Shown: positions 11,211 to 23,052 of the stretch, one piece after another
Position numbering within the stretch: the first letter of the stretch is position 1
How the letters are laid out: every line of letters begins with the position of its first letter
Origin: Diplocarpon mali
Lineage: Eukaryota; Ascomycota; Leotiomycetes; Helotiales; Drepanopezizaceae
Direction: 5' to 3'
Assembly (NCBI GenBank): GCA_024741835.1
Contig: JAENRP010000023.1
Location: 102,372-166,371 of the forward strand
Length of the DNA: 64,000 nt
The notes under the pieces: model-generated
The model's input: only the letters and a program-made list of their open reading frames with translations
The model's database searches: none
Told to the model about the DNA's origin: nothing
Position numbers and translations under genes: made by a program

Positions 11211-12119
11211 ATGATTACCCGGTTACCTCTACGCGCGAGCTCGCAGTCTGCGATGCTGAGGACGATATCACAGCCTAGGCGGCGTCATCTACCGATTTTC
11301 AACTCGCAGCCATGCCCTCCTCGACTTCTTCTCAATCGGCTACGGTCATATACAACTCCTCCGGCAGCCACGCCGCCTCCTACCGACCTACGCTCCCAGT
11401 TCTCCGCGGCCCCCCCTCCACCACCGCCGAGCCAACAAACTCCTCGGCGCTCTCTTCGCCCTTACATCTACGCAACGCTCTTCCTCCTGCTCGGCCTCAC
11501 CGCCGGTCAATATGCGCGTCTTATCCTCGCCCCGCCTCCCCTGCCACCGGCCGGCTCAAGAGAAGACAGCCAGATGATTTCCTACCTACACACGCAAGCC
11601 TCCAGACTCCCACTCGTGCAGTCCCTGTCCGCCGACCCTGCCTGGACCTCCCACGACGCCTACGCCTCTCTCCCACCCGACGAGCGCGCCGCCCGCCTCA
11701 CGACCGGCGCTCTCGCAGGCGCCCGTGCCCTCGGCGGCTACCAGCGCGTCTTCCACAACACCGAGACGGGGGAGCTGGTCTCGGTGGTCTGGTTTGGGGG
11801 GGCGATCGCTGGCTGGCCGGGCGTGACGCATGGCGGGGTCACGGCGACTGTGATGGATGAGTCGCTGGGACGGTGTGCTGCTAACTTGCTGGAGGGTAGG
11901 ACGGGCGTCACGGCGAATTTGGAGATTAGCTATCTGAAGCCGATCTTGACGAACAGCTTTTATGTTGTAAGGGCGATGCCGGAGGAGGGGGGGAGTGGGA
12001 GGAAAATTTGGGTCAGGGGGCAACTGGAGACTATGGAGGGGAGAGTTTGTGTGGAGAGTAGGGCTCTCTACGTCGTGCCTAGGAAGTTTGCTCTTGGGGA
12101 GATGAGGAAGGAATTTTGA
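11211..12119 (+). CDS. Mitochondrial hotdog-fold thioesterase-like protein
   Basis: Single-exon gene for 302 residues. The first ~70 residues are rich in Arg, Ser and Pro with few acidic residues, like a mitochondrial presequence. A hydrophobic segment follows (YIYATLFLLLGLTAGQYARL, residues about 84-104) that could anchor the protein in the inner membrane. The C-terminal half is a PaaI-type thioesterase domain with the catalytic-loop pattern VTHGGVTATVMDE (His207), followed by GVTANLEISYLKPI. This architecture matches fungal mitochondrial thioesterase-superfamily proteins that are poorly characterised. Acyl-CoA hydrolysis is an inference from the fold. Strong GC and pyrimidine bias in the 5' half keeps other frames open there; those are shadows. 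Met at 11253 is an alternative start. Confidence 0.85.
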   Translation: MITRLPLRASSQSAMLRTISQPRRRHLPIFNSQPCPPRLLLNRLRSYTTPPAATPPPTDLRSQFSAAPPPPPPSQQTPRRSLRPYIYATLFLLLGLTAGQYARLILAPPPLPPAGSREDSQMISYLHTQASRLPLVQSLSADPAWTSHDAYASLPPDERAARLTTGALAGARALGGYQRVFHNTETGELVSVVWFGGAIAGWPGVTHGGVTATVMDESLGRCAANLLEGRTGVTANLEISYLKPILTNSFYVVRAMPEEGGSGRKIWVRGQLETMEGRVCVESRALYVVPRKFALGEMRKEF

Positions 12120-14990
12120 GCGTCTGGGACGAGATTCGACGAGAAAATCACATGGCGATTGCTGGCCATCGTTACTGGGAACGGATGTTTGGCCAAGTAG
12201 GGAGACGGAGCCTGGGACTGGTGTTCCCTCATCGAGCACACTATCAGTTGGACTCAACTTCGATATATGGACACAAAATTTCAACCCTTGCACATTTTCG
12301 CAAGCGAATCAAGATTTTGAGCATGGTGTGCATGTCGGAGGTGCTGAGGAGAGACATCGATGCGATGGAGATGACTCCAGCAGCCCTTCCCGGCAGTACA
12401 AGAAGAGACCTTTAGTATCTCCGTCGCTAAGATATCGACCCGATAGGCGATTCCACAGCAGGGTTGGAATACCAATATGCTGGTTTGTAGATCATGTCCT
12501 AATCTACTCACGCGTATCTTCTTCGATGTCACAATCTTATTTTTGGTTCTTGCTCGGATCTGAATCAGTTGATGCAGTGCCTGGTTCGGATTGAAGACCT
12601 TGCTGAGCGTAGGGTGGGAGCTAGGGAATTCGCCGTTGACATAGGTGTGAGGTCTGAGGTACTACACCGCAGATATCGAATCAAGGCTTTCTGGGATCCT
12701 TTGTCCGTAGGCGGCTCGTCTGAAGGATGCAAAGACTCAAAAAGTATGATAGTGACAATGTCAGTACCTTCTTGAAGCCTCGAGTGAAATCATTCGGTTC
12801 GTAGACTCCTGGTCATTACACTTGAATTTACCTAATCTCGTAATCTCGGGGTATATCCAAGAGAAAATCTCGCCAGGGAGCGGAGGAAACAGGGAGTGCG
12901 CCCCCTTTCTCGAAGTTGAAGGCTTTGTGCAGACTATACGAGTATCGAGACTGCTCTCAGGGCCCGGAAAACATGTCAATAGGTCGCAGATCATGAATAC
13001 AGGCCTCAGCATCCACACTTGTAGCTACCTAGCCGACAAGATGCAAGATTCGATCATGGAACAACCCCCGGAGCTGGTCTGCCTCAGACATCAACCGCTC
13101 CTCGATTCTAGATCTCATCAAGCAATGGCCGGATCCAGATCGGGAAGAAGCGGGCCAGGGCGTTGGGTCCTGAATCCGCCGTCCGAACCTCCGCCGCTTG
13201 CTGGGCCTGGGATATACGCGCGAGAAGCCTGGTCGGCGACAAAGACCGGTTCGTTAGCCACCGACGGCGGCTGGCGACGAGGTGGGCGCTGCGGACGGAG
13301 GAATCCAGACCTGGCGGGGAGAGGGGAGACGGGGAACTTGGTAGCTTGGACGTTGGCCACGGCAGTGTCAAGAGCCACCCGATCACGCCCCCAGCGACAA
13401 CACCGGCTCCGATTTCACGAACGCGTAGTGGAAACCGACGGTCGGCTCTCAGTTCATCCTGTGAGTGATAGTGCACGCGAGGCGCGCTGGGAAGAGAAAA
13501 AGGATTGTACGGTGTTGATATTCGGGTGTACACGGCGGCGCGACTTGACCGATAGAAGCTCGGATGTCGGGGTGGGTAGATAGATGCAAGGGTGGGTTTG
13601 GGTGTTTCCGGAGAGGTGCAGAGGCAGGGCGCAGGTGTTAGGAAAAGGAGAGTTGTAATGGTGATGCTGGGCTAGCGGAACTTGTGGCTGGGATATGTGG
13701 AAACGCTACAGATGATTATCCTGCCATCTGAATGGTTTGGGGTGAAGCAAGCCCCTTTTTGGAAACAGTCTAGATCTGGACCGGCCCGAGAGATATCTGG
13801 TGCCTGATGTGTCGTGATCCAAACTTCCAAGGCCAAGAATACCCGAGAGGTCCCTCTGCTTCGAAGATATGTGTTGTTGACCGCAGTTATCGGTGTCTGA
13901 ACGTAGGAAACTGGCTCGGGAAGCATTCGACCAAAACCATGGATGGCGGGCAACTATCAGATGCAACGATTGAAATAGGAGACGTTGATGGAGAAACCTG
14001 AACAGACTGACGTCGACTCGCTTGAGCCGGCCCGTGACTGATATGCCATGTATCCGGACGCGTCCTTGCCGGCAACACGCTCAAAGCCAGCAACTCAATT
14101 GAAGTGTGTGTAATCAGGTTCGGCTGGAGTCGCCGCTGCGGACAACTCTCGATCCCGTGGTTCAGCCAATATCTGAGCATCCCGTAGCAAGACACGGTCA
14201 GCGTTAGTGAAAACACCAGAGTGCCAGGAACAGATCGTATAGGGCCGAGATTGGGGACTGGTTTGACACGCGGCACAGGGAAGCCGGACGGTCGGAAGGG
14301 TGCGCGCTCAACATTCGATGCAGGACGTTCGGACAATGCAGATGCTGTCTCAATCCCTGGGAGTGATGTTGGCGCAGGGAATGTTTTGCGAACCAAATAC
14401 TGCGGATGTGTGGAAAGTCTTTCGTAGCTCGGCACCAGTTCACCCCTCTGGCCAATCGCCCGGCCAATCACATGTATATGTGCTCTTCGGGCGGTTTGCA
14501 ATTTTCCTTGCCCAACGTCATCTTCGGCCAAGCCTACAAAGCCATTATTCAACCCGGCTTCACAGGCCGCTTTGCGAAACGTGCCCCGAACAGCTGTCTG
14601 TACACATAGTACAACGACGAGTCAACCACATCCAGGTTTCCCAGACTTGCCCAGGTCAGGTTGCTGTGCTTGCATCTTCTCACCATCCAGCCCACCGCAG
14701 CAGATTTACGAACATAGTTGCTCTAGACGAGTGGCCAGCGTGCGTGTCGACAAGAGGAAGAGGCGTGTTGACCCTGGTAAGAACTTCCCCTCCCCCCATG
14801 TATTGGGTGTACTGTAATCCTGATTGAGGCGCAGAGATCCAGTCGCGCAAAGCCTTAAAGTTTAAATGCTCTTAACATGTCGGAACCAGGAGACAGGTTA
14901 GTAGATCACTTGAAAGCCCCTAGAGAGGCGCGCAGGCTATTCTCAACAGCTTCTATCCTCAGCTCAACACTTTAAAGAGATCTGCTAACC
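12120..14990. other. 2.9-kb region without a supported gene
   Basis: Several frames are open on both strands, the longest at 12822-13583 (+), 13108-13533 (-), 13887-14552 (-) and 14300-14827 (+). None shows a family signature, and they overlap each other. The minus frame at 13108-13533 contains a Gly-rich hydrophobic stretch (REIGAGVVAGGVIGWLL) that could belong to a small membrane protein, but I cannot build a consistent gene from it. The last few hundred bases are promoter of the oxysterol-binding protein gene. Confidence 0.35.
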
Positions 14991-17900
14991 ATGACGATAC
15001 ATAGCCACAAGCGAAGCAAATCATCTGCCCTCTCATTGCTGCGACGCAAAGAAGGCAAGGACGATGAGGGACAACCTGAAGAAGGGCCTGCTTCTAGCTC
15101 TGCCCATCTCAAAAGCCCATCATCGACGTCAATCGCACGTCAGAATTCGCAACGACAGCACCCGCAGAAGCAATCGACAGGCACCGCAGGGCTGATGAGA
15201 TCTACCTCAAATGTCCAAACTTCACGAGTCATGCCAACCCACCCTCCCCCTCAGGAGAGAACGGCGTCGATCGAATCCTCTGTGAGGAAATTCCGGATAT
15301 TTGAGGCCCTTCGGAACGGTGATACCGCTGCCATTTCCAAGGCGATCAAGGAATCAGATGGCACACGACACAGCACATATAGTGTCACTGGATCGGCGCC
15401 TTCTGGGCTCGAAGACACAACAATACTCCACCTGGCAATACAATGTGCGGAGGTTGCTGTTGTGGAATACGTGCTCTCGGATGGATCTGGCACTATTGAT
15501 GTCAATGCCCGGGACAAGGAAGGCAACACCGCACTACATCTTGCCGCGTCGCAAGGGCGGGGGCAGATTGTTCGACTGCTGCTGGATCAGCCTGGCATTA
15601 ACGACTCCATCGCGAACTACCAAGGGCACTTTCCTCTTGACTTGGCTCGGACACCAGATATCTTCCAACAATTGCAACTGTCGCGATCCATTTTCATGGA
15701 TAGCAAGATCAGACAGGTCCAAGCTTTAGTTGCACAGGGGGACTACCAGACGCTTAGTGAGGTCCTGGAAGAGCCAAGAGTGAAGATGGTCTTAGACATC
15801 AATGGCGGGGAATTCGCTTCGGATCCAGCAATTATACAAGCTGGAGGTACATTGCTCCACGAGGCTGCGAAGTCAAAGAATAAGGGGCTGATTGAAGTTC
15901 TACTACTTCACGGGGCAGATCCATTCCGGCGTGATCGGAGAGGGAAACTGCCTCAGGATATTACCAAGGACGATACTATCAAGGCGATCCTGAAGAAATC
16001 CCCAGCTGCTGTGGCAGCTCAGCGTGGGATTCAAGAAAAGGCGGTTCTGGGTAATGCCCTTCAACAAGGTGCCGCAGCTACTCAACCAGGTGATACTCTG
16101 GCTGGGAAGGATGGGCGTGAGATGAAGGGATACTTGAAAAAGTGGACCAACTATCGCAAAGGTTACCAACTGCGATGGTTCGTCCTGGAAGATGGTGTGA
16201 TGAGCTACTACAAGCACCAGGATGATTCGGGATCCGCTTGCCGCGGAGCCATCAACATGAGAATCGCAAGGCTTAACATGGACCCCACGGAGAAGACCAA
16301 GTTCGACATCATTGGCAAGTCTTCAGTCAAGTACAATCTCAAGGCAAACCATGAAGTGGAGGCAAAGAGATGGTTCTGGGCACTCAACAACTCGATCCAA
16401 TGGACTAAGGATCAAGCCAAGGAAGAAGAGAAACAAAGACAAAGAAGCGCGGAGCTCCTCCGACAGGCCAAGGCGGAGCACTCGGGATCTGGCTCGGGGA
16501 GAGAAACCTCCGGCGCCGAGCTTAATAGCGAGGCTGTCAGTATTGCGGATACTCAGAGGAACAGCACTCTTAACAACCGACTGATGCCCCAAACAAGTGC
16601 TGTGAAGCTTGGCCACAAGGTTGCTTTTACCTGTGGCACAAGTGTGGGAGACGATGACGAGGGAACCAACTATGGATCTTACGCCCCTAGCTACATGGGC
16701 GAGATTGGCAAAATGTCTAGTAACGTCGGACCCAGTGTGGAGGATGGTGATGATGAGTATGAGTACGGTGAAGGTTCTAGCGATCGAGAACAGCCCGCAA
16801 GCAAGGACGCTTTCGAGATTACCGCACAGTCAGCCAAACTGCAGCTGGATATGATGGGCCAGGTCAATGCAGCTCTGCAGGCTGAGCAGGTGAAGAACCC
16901 CAACCTCTATATCTCAGATCCTGTAGCAATGCAGGCTGCACAAACCTTCGACTCGTCGATCCGTAATCTTAAGGGCCTTGTTGGAGATCTTCTCAAGATT
17001 TCGAAGGATAGGGATGCGTACTGGCAGTACCGGCTCGACCGGGAAGCGGACATGAGACGCATGTGGGAAGATAGTATGGCGCAGGTGGCTCGTGAGCAGG
17101 AAATCCTGGAGGCTAGGGTTGGAGAATCAGAAGAGAAGAGGAAGTTAACCAAGCGTGCTCTTCGCGAGGTCATCGAATCGGGAAATGTCTCGGTATCAAG
17201 CAGACCAGCGAGCCGAGGGGCCCAGCCGAAAGGAGATGAATTTGCCGATGCCCTCGACGATACTCGGGTGGACGGCGATGGCGGGACACTGAAGCACAGA
17301 TCCACGGCCAAAAGCTCGATGCGACGGATGTCAATTTTAGCTGAAGTTGGTCCTCTGTCCGAGACGGAAAACGAAGAAGAGGATGACGAATTCTTCGATG
17401 CTGTCGATGCTGGAGAGGTCACGGTCGCGCCGATGCTACCATTGCCACCTTCGAACCCAGCTGTACACGAAGAGTCCCAAAATGGTGGAGTCTTGTCGTC
17501 CGGCATCATTGATCTCAGTTCTTCCTTTAAAGGCTACGAGAATGGCATTCGCAAGAAGCTTAAGATGGATGCGGATGATAGGCCGAAGATTTCTCTCTGG
17601 GTATGTGCACGCCCATCTGTCTTGCGGGGGCTACTAACAGCATGCAGAGTATTCTCAAGTCTATGATCGGCAAAGACATGACCAAGATGACCCTCCCTGT
17701 GTCTTTTAACGAACCCACATCTCTGCTCCAGCGATGTGCCGAGGATATGGAATACGCAGACCTTCTCGGAATCGCCGCGGACAGAGGAGATGCTACAGAG
17801 CGCATCGTGTACGTTGCCGCTTTCGCTGCAAGTGAGTATGCTTCTACGATTGGCCGCGTCGCAAAACCTTTCAATCCTCTATTGGGAGAAACTTTCGAGT

Positions 17901-18814
17901 ATGTACGACCTGATAAGAACTACCGCTTCTTCATCGAGCAAGTAAGCCACCATCCCCCTATTGGGGCTGCGTGGGCAGAATCGCCACGATGGACGTACTA
18001 CGGCGAATCCGCCGTAAAATCTAAATTCTACGGCAAATCTTTTGACATTAACCCTCTTGGTACCTGGTTTCTCAAGCTGCGAACGGCGGATGGCAAGGAA
18101 GAACTCTATACTTGGAAAAAGGTTACATCCTCCGTCATTGGCATAATCACTGGGTCGCCTACAGTTGATAACTATGGACCGATGGAAGTCAAGAACTGGA
18201 CTACTGGTGAATCGTGCTTGATCGATTTCAAGGCTCGGGGTTGGAAGGCCTCCAGTGCCTACCAGATTACAGGTCGGGTTAATGATGCAGATGGCCAGAC
18301 CCGATTCAGTCTCGGTGGACGATGGAACAACAAAATCTACGCTCGATTTACACCCGGCTACGAAGCCACCGTTGAGGAACCCAAGACCGGATCAACGCAT
18401 AATCGAGGCAGTTTTAGTGATCCTAGCCAGGCTTTTATTGTCTGGGAAGCAAACCCCCGACCAACTGGCATTCCGTTCAACCTCACGCCGTTCGTCGTTA
18501 CGCTCAATGACATCAACGAGAAGCTCGAGCCATGGCTACCACCCACCGATACGAGATTGCGCCCCGATCAGCGTGCCATGGAAGACGGCGAGTATGATTT
18601 CGCTGCTACCGAAAAGAACCGAGTCGAGGAGAAGCAGCGAGCCAAGAGGAGAGAACGTGAGCAGAAGGGAGAAGATTTCGTGCCTCACTGGTTCCACAAG
18701 TCGAAGTGCCCCATTACTGGCGAGGATTTCTGGCAATTCAATGGGAAGTATTGGAAGGAAAGAGAAAAGGCCGAACGCGGCGAAGCCTGGAAGATGGTGG
18801 AGGATATATTTTAG
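14991..18814 (+). CDS. Oxysterol-binding protein of the Osh1/Swh1 type
   Basis: Lipid-transfer protein working at membrane contact sites, exchanging sterol and phosphoinositide. Exons 14991-17600 and 17648-18814 give 1258 residues. The 47-bp intron has GTATGT and a perfect CTACTAAC branch site. Domain order is that of yeast Osh1. A Ser-rich head is followed by ankyrin repeats (about residues 98-345, e.g. [21 protein letters not shown]) and a PH domain (about 378-475, [20 protein letters not shown]). A FFAT motif, EFFDAVD (800-806), sits in an acidic run and would bind VAP proteins of the ER. The C-terminal ORD runs from about 871. The OSBP signature EQVSHHPP is at 967-974, and [10 protein letters not shown] is nearby. 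The reading frame is intact throughout. Confidence 0.96.
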
Positions 18815-19150
18815 GATAAACCACTCGTTTGAGCGCTTGACGTATACGAGGCTGGTAGCGTTTGTGTCTTGCCGTGTTTTCCTGTAGCGAGTAAAGCCTT
18901 GTTTGCACGGACATGAGTTCCGCAATAGATAGGTACTCGGTGTGCCATAATAAGAGCTTGGACTCACTCTGCTTGTATCGTGAAAACTACTTACTTAGGT
19001 ACATAGGTATTGATTGGTAGGTATGAAGCAGATGCGCTGATACGAGGCGGCCGCCAGAGAAGCAACCCAAGCAAACACCACGGCTCAAGGCTCCACCTCG
19101 GATTTGTGAGCTACATTCTCGTGTCCCACTCATCCACAACACCGCCCACA
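18815..19150. other. Short intergenic region between tandem genes
   Basis: 336 bp between the oxysterol-binding protein stop and the ATP12 start. It holds the 3' flank of one and the promoter of the other; no coding region is seen. Confidence 0.5.
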
Positions 19151-20379
19151 ATGAAGCGCATATTACTATCACTACCAACCTTCTCCTCTCGAAACTCCTC
19201 CTCGCGAACATCATGCCTCTATCAGCAATGTCTGCACACCTCATCTGCAGCTCCCGCCACCGTGCAGCCCATCACAGCATCTGGTCCACCCCCGAAAGTT
19301 CCCGTCCCCAGTGCAGAACATGTCGATTCGAGGGTCGCGCGACGTAGGAAGCAGGCGGAGTTGTTGAAGAGGGGCATGGATCTGAGGGCTGTCGCGGGGG
19401 GGGCGGGGGGCGGTATTGCGAAGACGAAGAGGTTTTGGAGAGAAGTGCATGTGAAGCATGCTGATGGTATGGCTCTCGAGTTGAAACTTCCCCAAGAAGA
19501 ACGGAGTTTCCCCTAGACTCCGGCTTCTCAATTGAGTCGCAAGAGCGGAACGCTAATCCTGTACGCTCCACAGAAGGCCTCGAGATTCATCTCGACAGCC
19601 GTCCTCTCCGTCGTCCAACAAAAACCATCCTCACAATCCCACATTCCAAGCCTGCCCTCGCAACAGCCATAGCTCTTGAATGGGACCTCTTGACGTCCGC
19701 ACAACAAGCACTCCAACACCACCTCATTCCTCTCACCTCCCTCGTCTCCCGCGCCCTAGACATCGCGGATGAAGACGCCTCCACGTCCTCCATCGCGGGC
19801 CCCATCCGCGCCGGAGTGACAACCACGCTGATGCGCTACCTCGATACTGACTCCCTGCTATGCTGGGCCCCCGAAGCAGTGCCTGATCCGCCTGGATACG
19901 AGACGCATGAGAGCCGCAGGGCGGAGGGCCTTCGCAGCATCCAGAAGAGGCACGCTGTGCCTATCATCTCATTCCTGACGGAGCGCGTCTGGCCTGGTGT
20001 TGAGATCGTGGAGATTCTGGATGAGAATAGTATCGTGCCAAAGAGCCAGCCGCGCATGACGCGGGATGTCATCCAGGGCTGGGTTATGGGGCTGCCAGCT
20101 TTTGAGCTCGCGGGACTGGAGAGGGCGGTGCTTGCGGGCAAGGGGTTGCTCGGGGCGGTGAGGTTGATTGTGGAGTGGAGTGAGGAGCTGGGGCATCTGA
20201 GAGGGAATCTGGGCGGGGACTTTGGGGTAGAGGAGGCCGCGAGGGCGGCAAGTTTGGAGGTCGATTGGCAAACCGGGATGTGGGGTGCTGTGGAGGATAC
20301 GCACGATGTGGAGAGGGAGGATATCCGGAGGCAGTTTGGAAGTGTGGTTCTGCTTGTGTCCGGCGACAGAGCGGCTTAG
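19151..20379 (+). CDS. ATP12: ATP12, assembly chaperone of mitochondrial F1-ATPase
   Basis: Atp12 family: a matrix chaperone that binds the F1 alpha subunit during ATP synthase assembly. Exons 19151-19466 and 19574-20379 give 373 residues. The 107-bp intron has GTATGG, a CGCTAAT branch site and CACAG acceptor. The first ~45 residues are Ser/Arg-rich and lack acidic residues, as expected of a presequence. The mature start shows KRFWREVHVKHADEGLEIHLD, with the intron within this motif, followed by SRPLRRPTKTILTIP. The core has ALATAIALEWDLL and a conserved TLMRYLDTDSLLCWAPE. It lies 336 bp downstream of the oxysterol-binding protein gene on the same strand. Confidence 0.95.
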
Positions 20380-21444
20380 GTCGAGGAAGCAGGTGTGTCA
20401 AAATATGATGGCCAAAAGGATTCAGCTATGTGGGAGGTATGTATAATACGGACCCCTGAGAAGAGCGGTATATCATCTAGCAAGCTCCAGGACTGCTCAC
20501 TGTGTATTCGTGCACATGTAATGCTTTCATCTTGGCACCCGTTCGTCCTTCCGCCTGTTTCGGAATGGAGATGTTGTCGATTCGTCGCCCAAAGGCTAGG
20601 CTGGGCATTTACTTGACGAAATAGCATTCTCTACTTATGCTTGCTGTGCTTTGGACCAGTCCGCTACTTTGCAATCGCTTGACACGTTGCGCTGGTGATC
20701 GCACTAGTGGGCTTTACCTCGAATTTCGTTGCCGTCGCGCATGGGATCTAGAGGTACAATACTGGCACGGCAGAGGCGTCAAGGCCGATACTCTCACTTT
20801 CCATATCTCGATCCTCAACCGCCATCGCGTTTCAGTTCTTGCTTTGCGAAAGCACGCTGAAGTTTTCTATACGAATCCCCAGCTTGCTGCTCGTCCGAGG
20901 ATCGAATCGTGGGTATCGAAGATACTGATCAGGTTCGGGGAATTTCTCCCGTGCTGGAAATCGAAACACTTTTTTTGGAGGGGGGGAAGGGCCATCCCTT
21001 AGCCCTATCGCGGAGGCATATCAGCCTGGCATCTCTCCTACTTTCAGGACACGGCTGCGCGATCCCCTCTGCTTTCCACCGGTAATCGAATCCGACCAGA
21101 TTCCTTTTATTGTATCCACTGAACATTACCTGTGCCTTTGGCTGTGAGGCGGAGTGTTTTTCCCGCGCTCCGGGCCTCTAGAATGGAGTCAAGGCGGTCT
21201 TATGTGTCTTGGCCCTGGGCATTTGCTAAAGGGGTTATCTTTGTTGATGGGTGTTCATTGTAAGTGTGTTGCCGTCATGCTCTCTGTCAGGTCGACTTTT
21301 TGCTGACTTATGTGAACTTCAAGCATTGAGCCTTTGGCTAGTGACCAGAGGACCCTCGTATGTGTCTCATGCGGCTTCTAGAACCATATTTATACACTTC
21401 GAGCTTCTTCAACCGCTAGGATCAACTCACCAGGGAGTCATTGC
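20380..21444. other. Intergenic region
   Basis: No supported gene. It holds the ATP12 3' flank and then sequence of mixed composition leading into the decayed transporter. Open frames at 20395-21002 lack any signature. Confidence 0.4.
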
Positions 21445-23052
21445 CGGAGACACCAGAGGCTGGGTTTACGCCAAACCTCGCCGGCATCGAGGCATCAAAA
21501 GAGCACGGTACACCATCTTCCTCGGCATCTTCGGTCAGTAAAAATGAGCCAGTCCTAGACTGTCTCAAATACACCCCTGGCTGAGCCGTCTATCTCGCCC
21601 CCCTCGCGCTCTGCGTCGTAACCATCGGTGCTGGTGTTTGAAGAACTTCCTGGAGGTGCTGGCTGTGAGGATTGCTCATGGTGCTGGTGCCGGTGACATT
21701 ATTGCGTTGACGGGAAATGCTGTTACGGATATGGTACCGTTGAAGGGGAGAGGGAAGTGGTTTGGGCGTGTCATCCCCAGGCATGTGTTCTCGCTGTGTC
21801 CAAGCACCGACTAGTTTCATCTCTGCTACGTGGGCAGTTGGTTCCGTGTGAGGTCGCATTCTCGGGATCTCTTTTGCTCAGAGAGATAATCTACACTCCT
21901 CAACCGCCGTACTATTTACGACAGCCATAGTGCCTCGACGTGGATTTTCTGGATCATCCTCGCAATCATTGGCCTAAGATATATAATGGTTACCTTCTTC
22001 CTCGAGCCCAGCCACACCAGGACCGAGGCCGCAAGCTTGCTGCGCTTCTCAACTCGCACGCGTGCATTGGTTTGGAGTCTTCTTCTTCATCGCTTCAACG
22101 ACCAGTGTCTTGAATCCTGTTTCTTAGGGCGGGGTAACTGATTCGTGGAGCCCATGCCATGGTCTAGTCCCTCTCAACCTTGGGTTTGCCGGCCTGCTCG
22201 CATTCGCCCCGCACGAGCTCTACGTCGCCAAAGAACCCAATATTCGCTTCGGCATCTTCGGCAACTGGATGACACGTCTTGTCTACTTCCAGACGTCTAT
22301 CCATGGCATCATTTTTGGAGTCTGGTGTAAAACCAGCCGATATGCCTTGACGCTATCAAAACCTCCTCGCCTACCCTCACGGCGGTCGCCTTATTCCCCA
22401 GGTTCTCACCGCAGCACCGGTCTCAATGGTGGTAGGTGTTGTCGTGAAAGTTGCAGGCCGCTACGACTGCGCCTTATGGAGTGGGTAGCTCACTGGTACG
22501 TTCGGAATGGGAATATTGTACCTTCAGGATGCCCATACCAGTACCGAAGCGTGGGTCTTTCTCAATCCTGTCCTTGGTCTCGCGGCCGGGATGCTCTTCG
22601 CGGGCATGGCCATCGCTGTGCCCGCTGCATCTAAACCAATCAATACGGCTCACGTAGTAGCATTCTTCTCCTTCACTCGCGCTCTCGGCCAATGTCTAGG
22701 GGCAGCTATCGGCGGAACAGTTTTTCAGAACCAGATCAAGGACAAGTTACTACAATATCCCGTATTGGCGCTCACGGTAAATGCGTATAGTCAGGGTGCC
22801 GCTGGCTTGGTGCAGGTGATCAAGATGATAGAAGGTGGAGTCGTGAAAGAGCACTTGATGCAGGCCTTTGCAGACAGTTTGAAGGTGGTCCGGGCCACGA
22901 TGTGTGGGTCTGCGGCGACGGCACTTCCAAGTAACGTGGTTATGAAGGGGTATAGTCTTGATATAAAGCTAAAGACTGGGCAGGGCTTTCAGCATCGTGG
23001 GGCTGGGACTAATACAGAGAAGAGTAAAGTAGACAACGAGGAGAAACGATGA
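21445..23052 (+). pseudogene. Decayed DHA2-family MFS drug/H+ antiporter
   Basis: Pieces of one 14-TM major facilitator transporter can be followed in order through all three plus frames. Near 21445-21640 there is a cytosolic N-terminal tail and a first TM (VYLAPLALCVVTIG), broken by TGA at 21582 and 21639. The sequence then jumps to the TM4 region (IIALTGNAVTDMVPLKGRGKW, near 21700), so roughly 100 codons are missing. Next come a TM6-like WIFWIILAIIGLRYIMVTFF, SLLLHRF-type frameshifted sequence, and TAG at 22125 within the PVSWGG-equivalent motif. IRFGIFGNWMTRLVYFQ follows near 22240. The last stretch, 22507-23052, is intact for 181 codons (TRALGQCLGAAIGGTVFQNQ). It cannot make a functional transporter. 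An isolated expression of the 3' frame is conceivable but unsupported. Confidence 0.85.

Noticed and set aside
12822..13583. 253-codon plus-strand open frame
   Set aside because: Looks like a chance frame in GC-rich sequence; no signature, and it overlaps equally open minus frames.
13887..14552. 221-codon minus-strand open frame
   Set aside because: Composition is Ser/Pro/Arg-rich and irregular, with no domain, signal or splice logic, and it overlaps open frames on the other strand.
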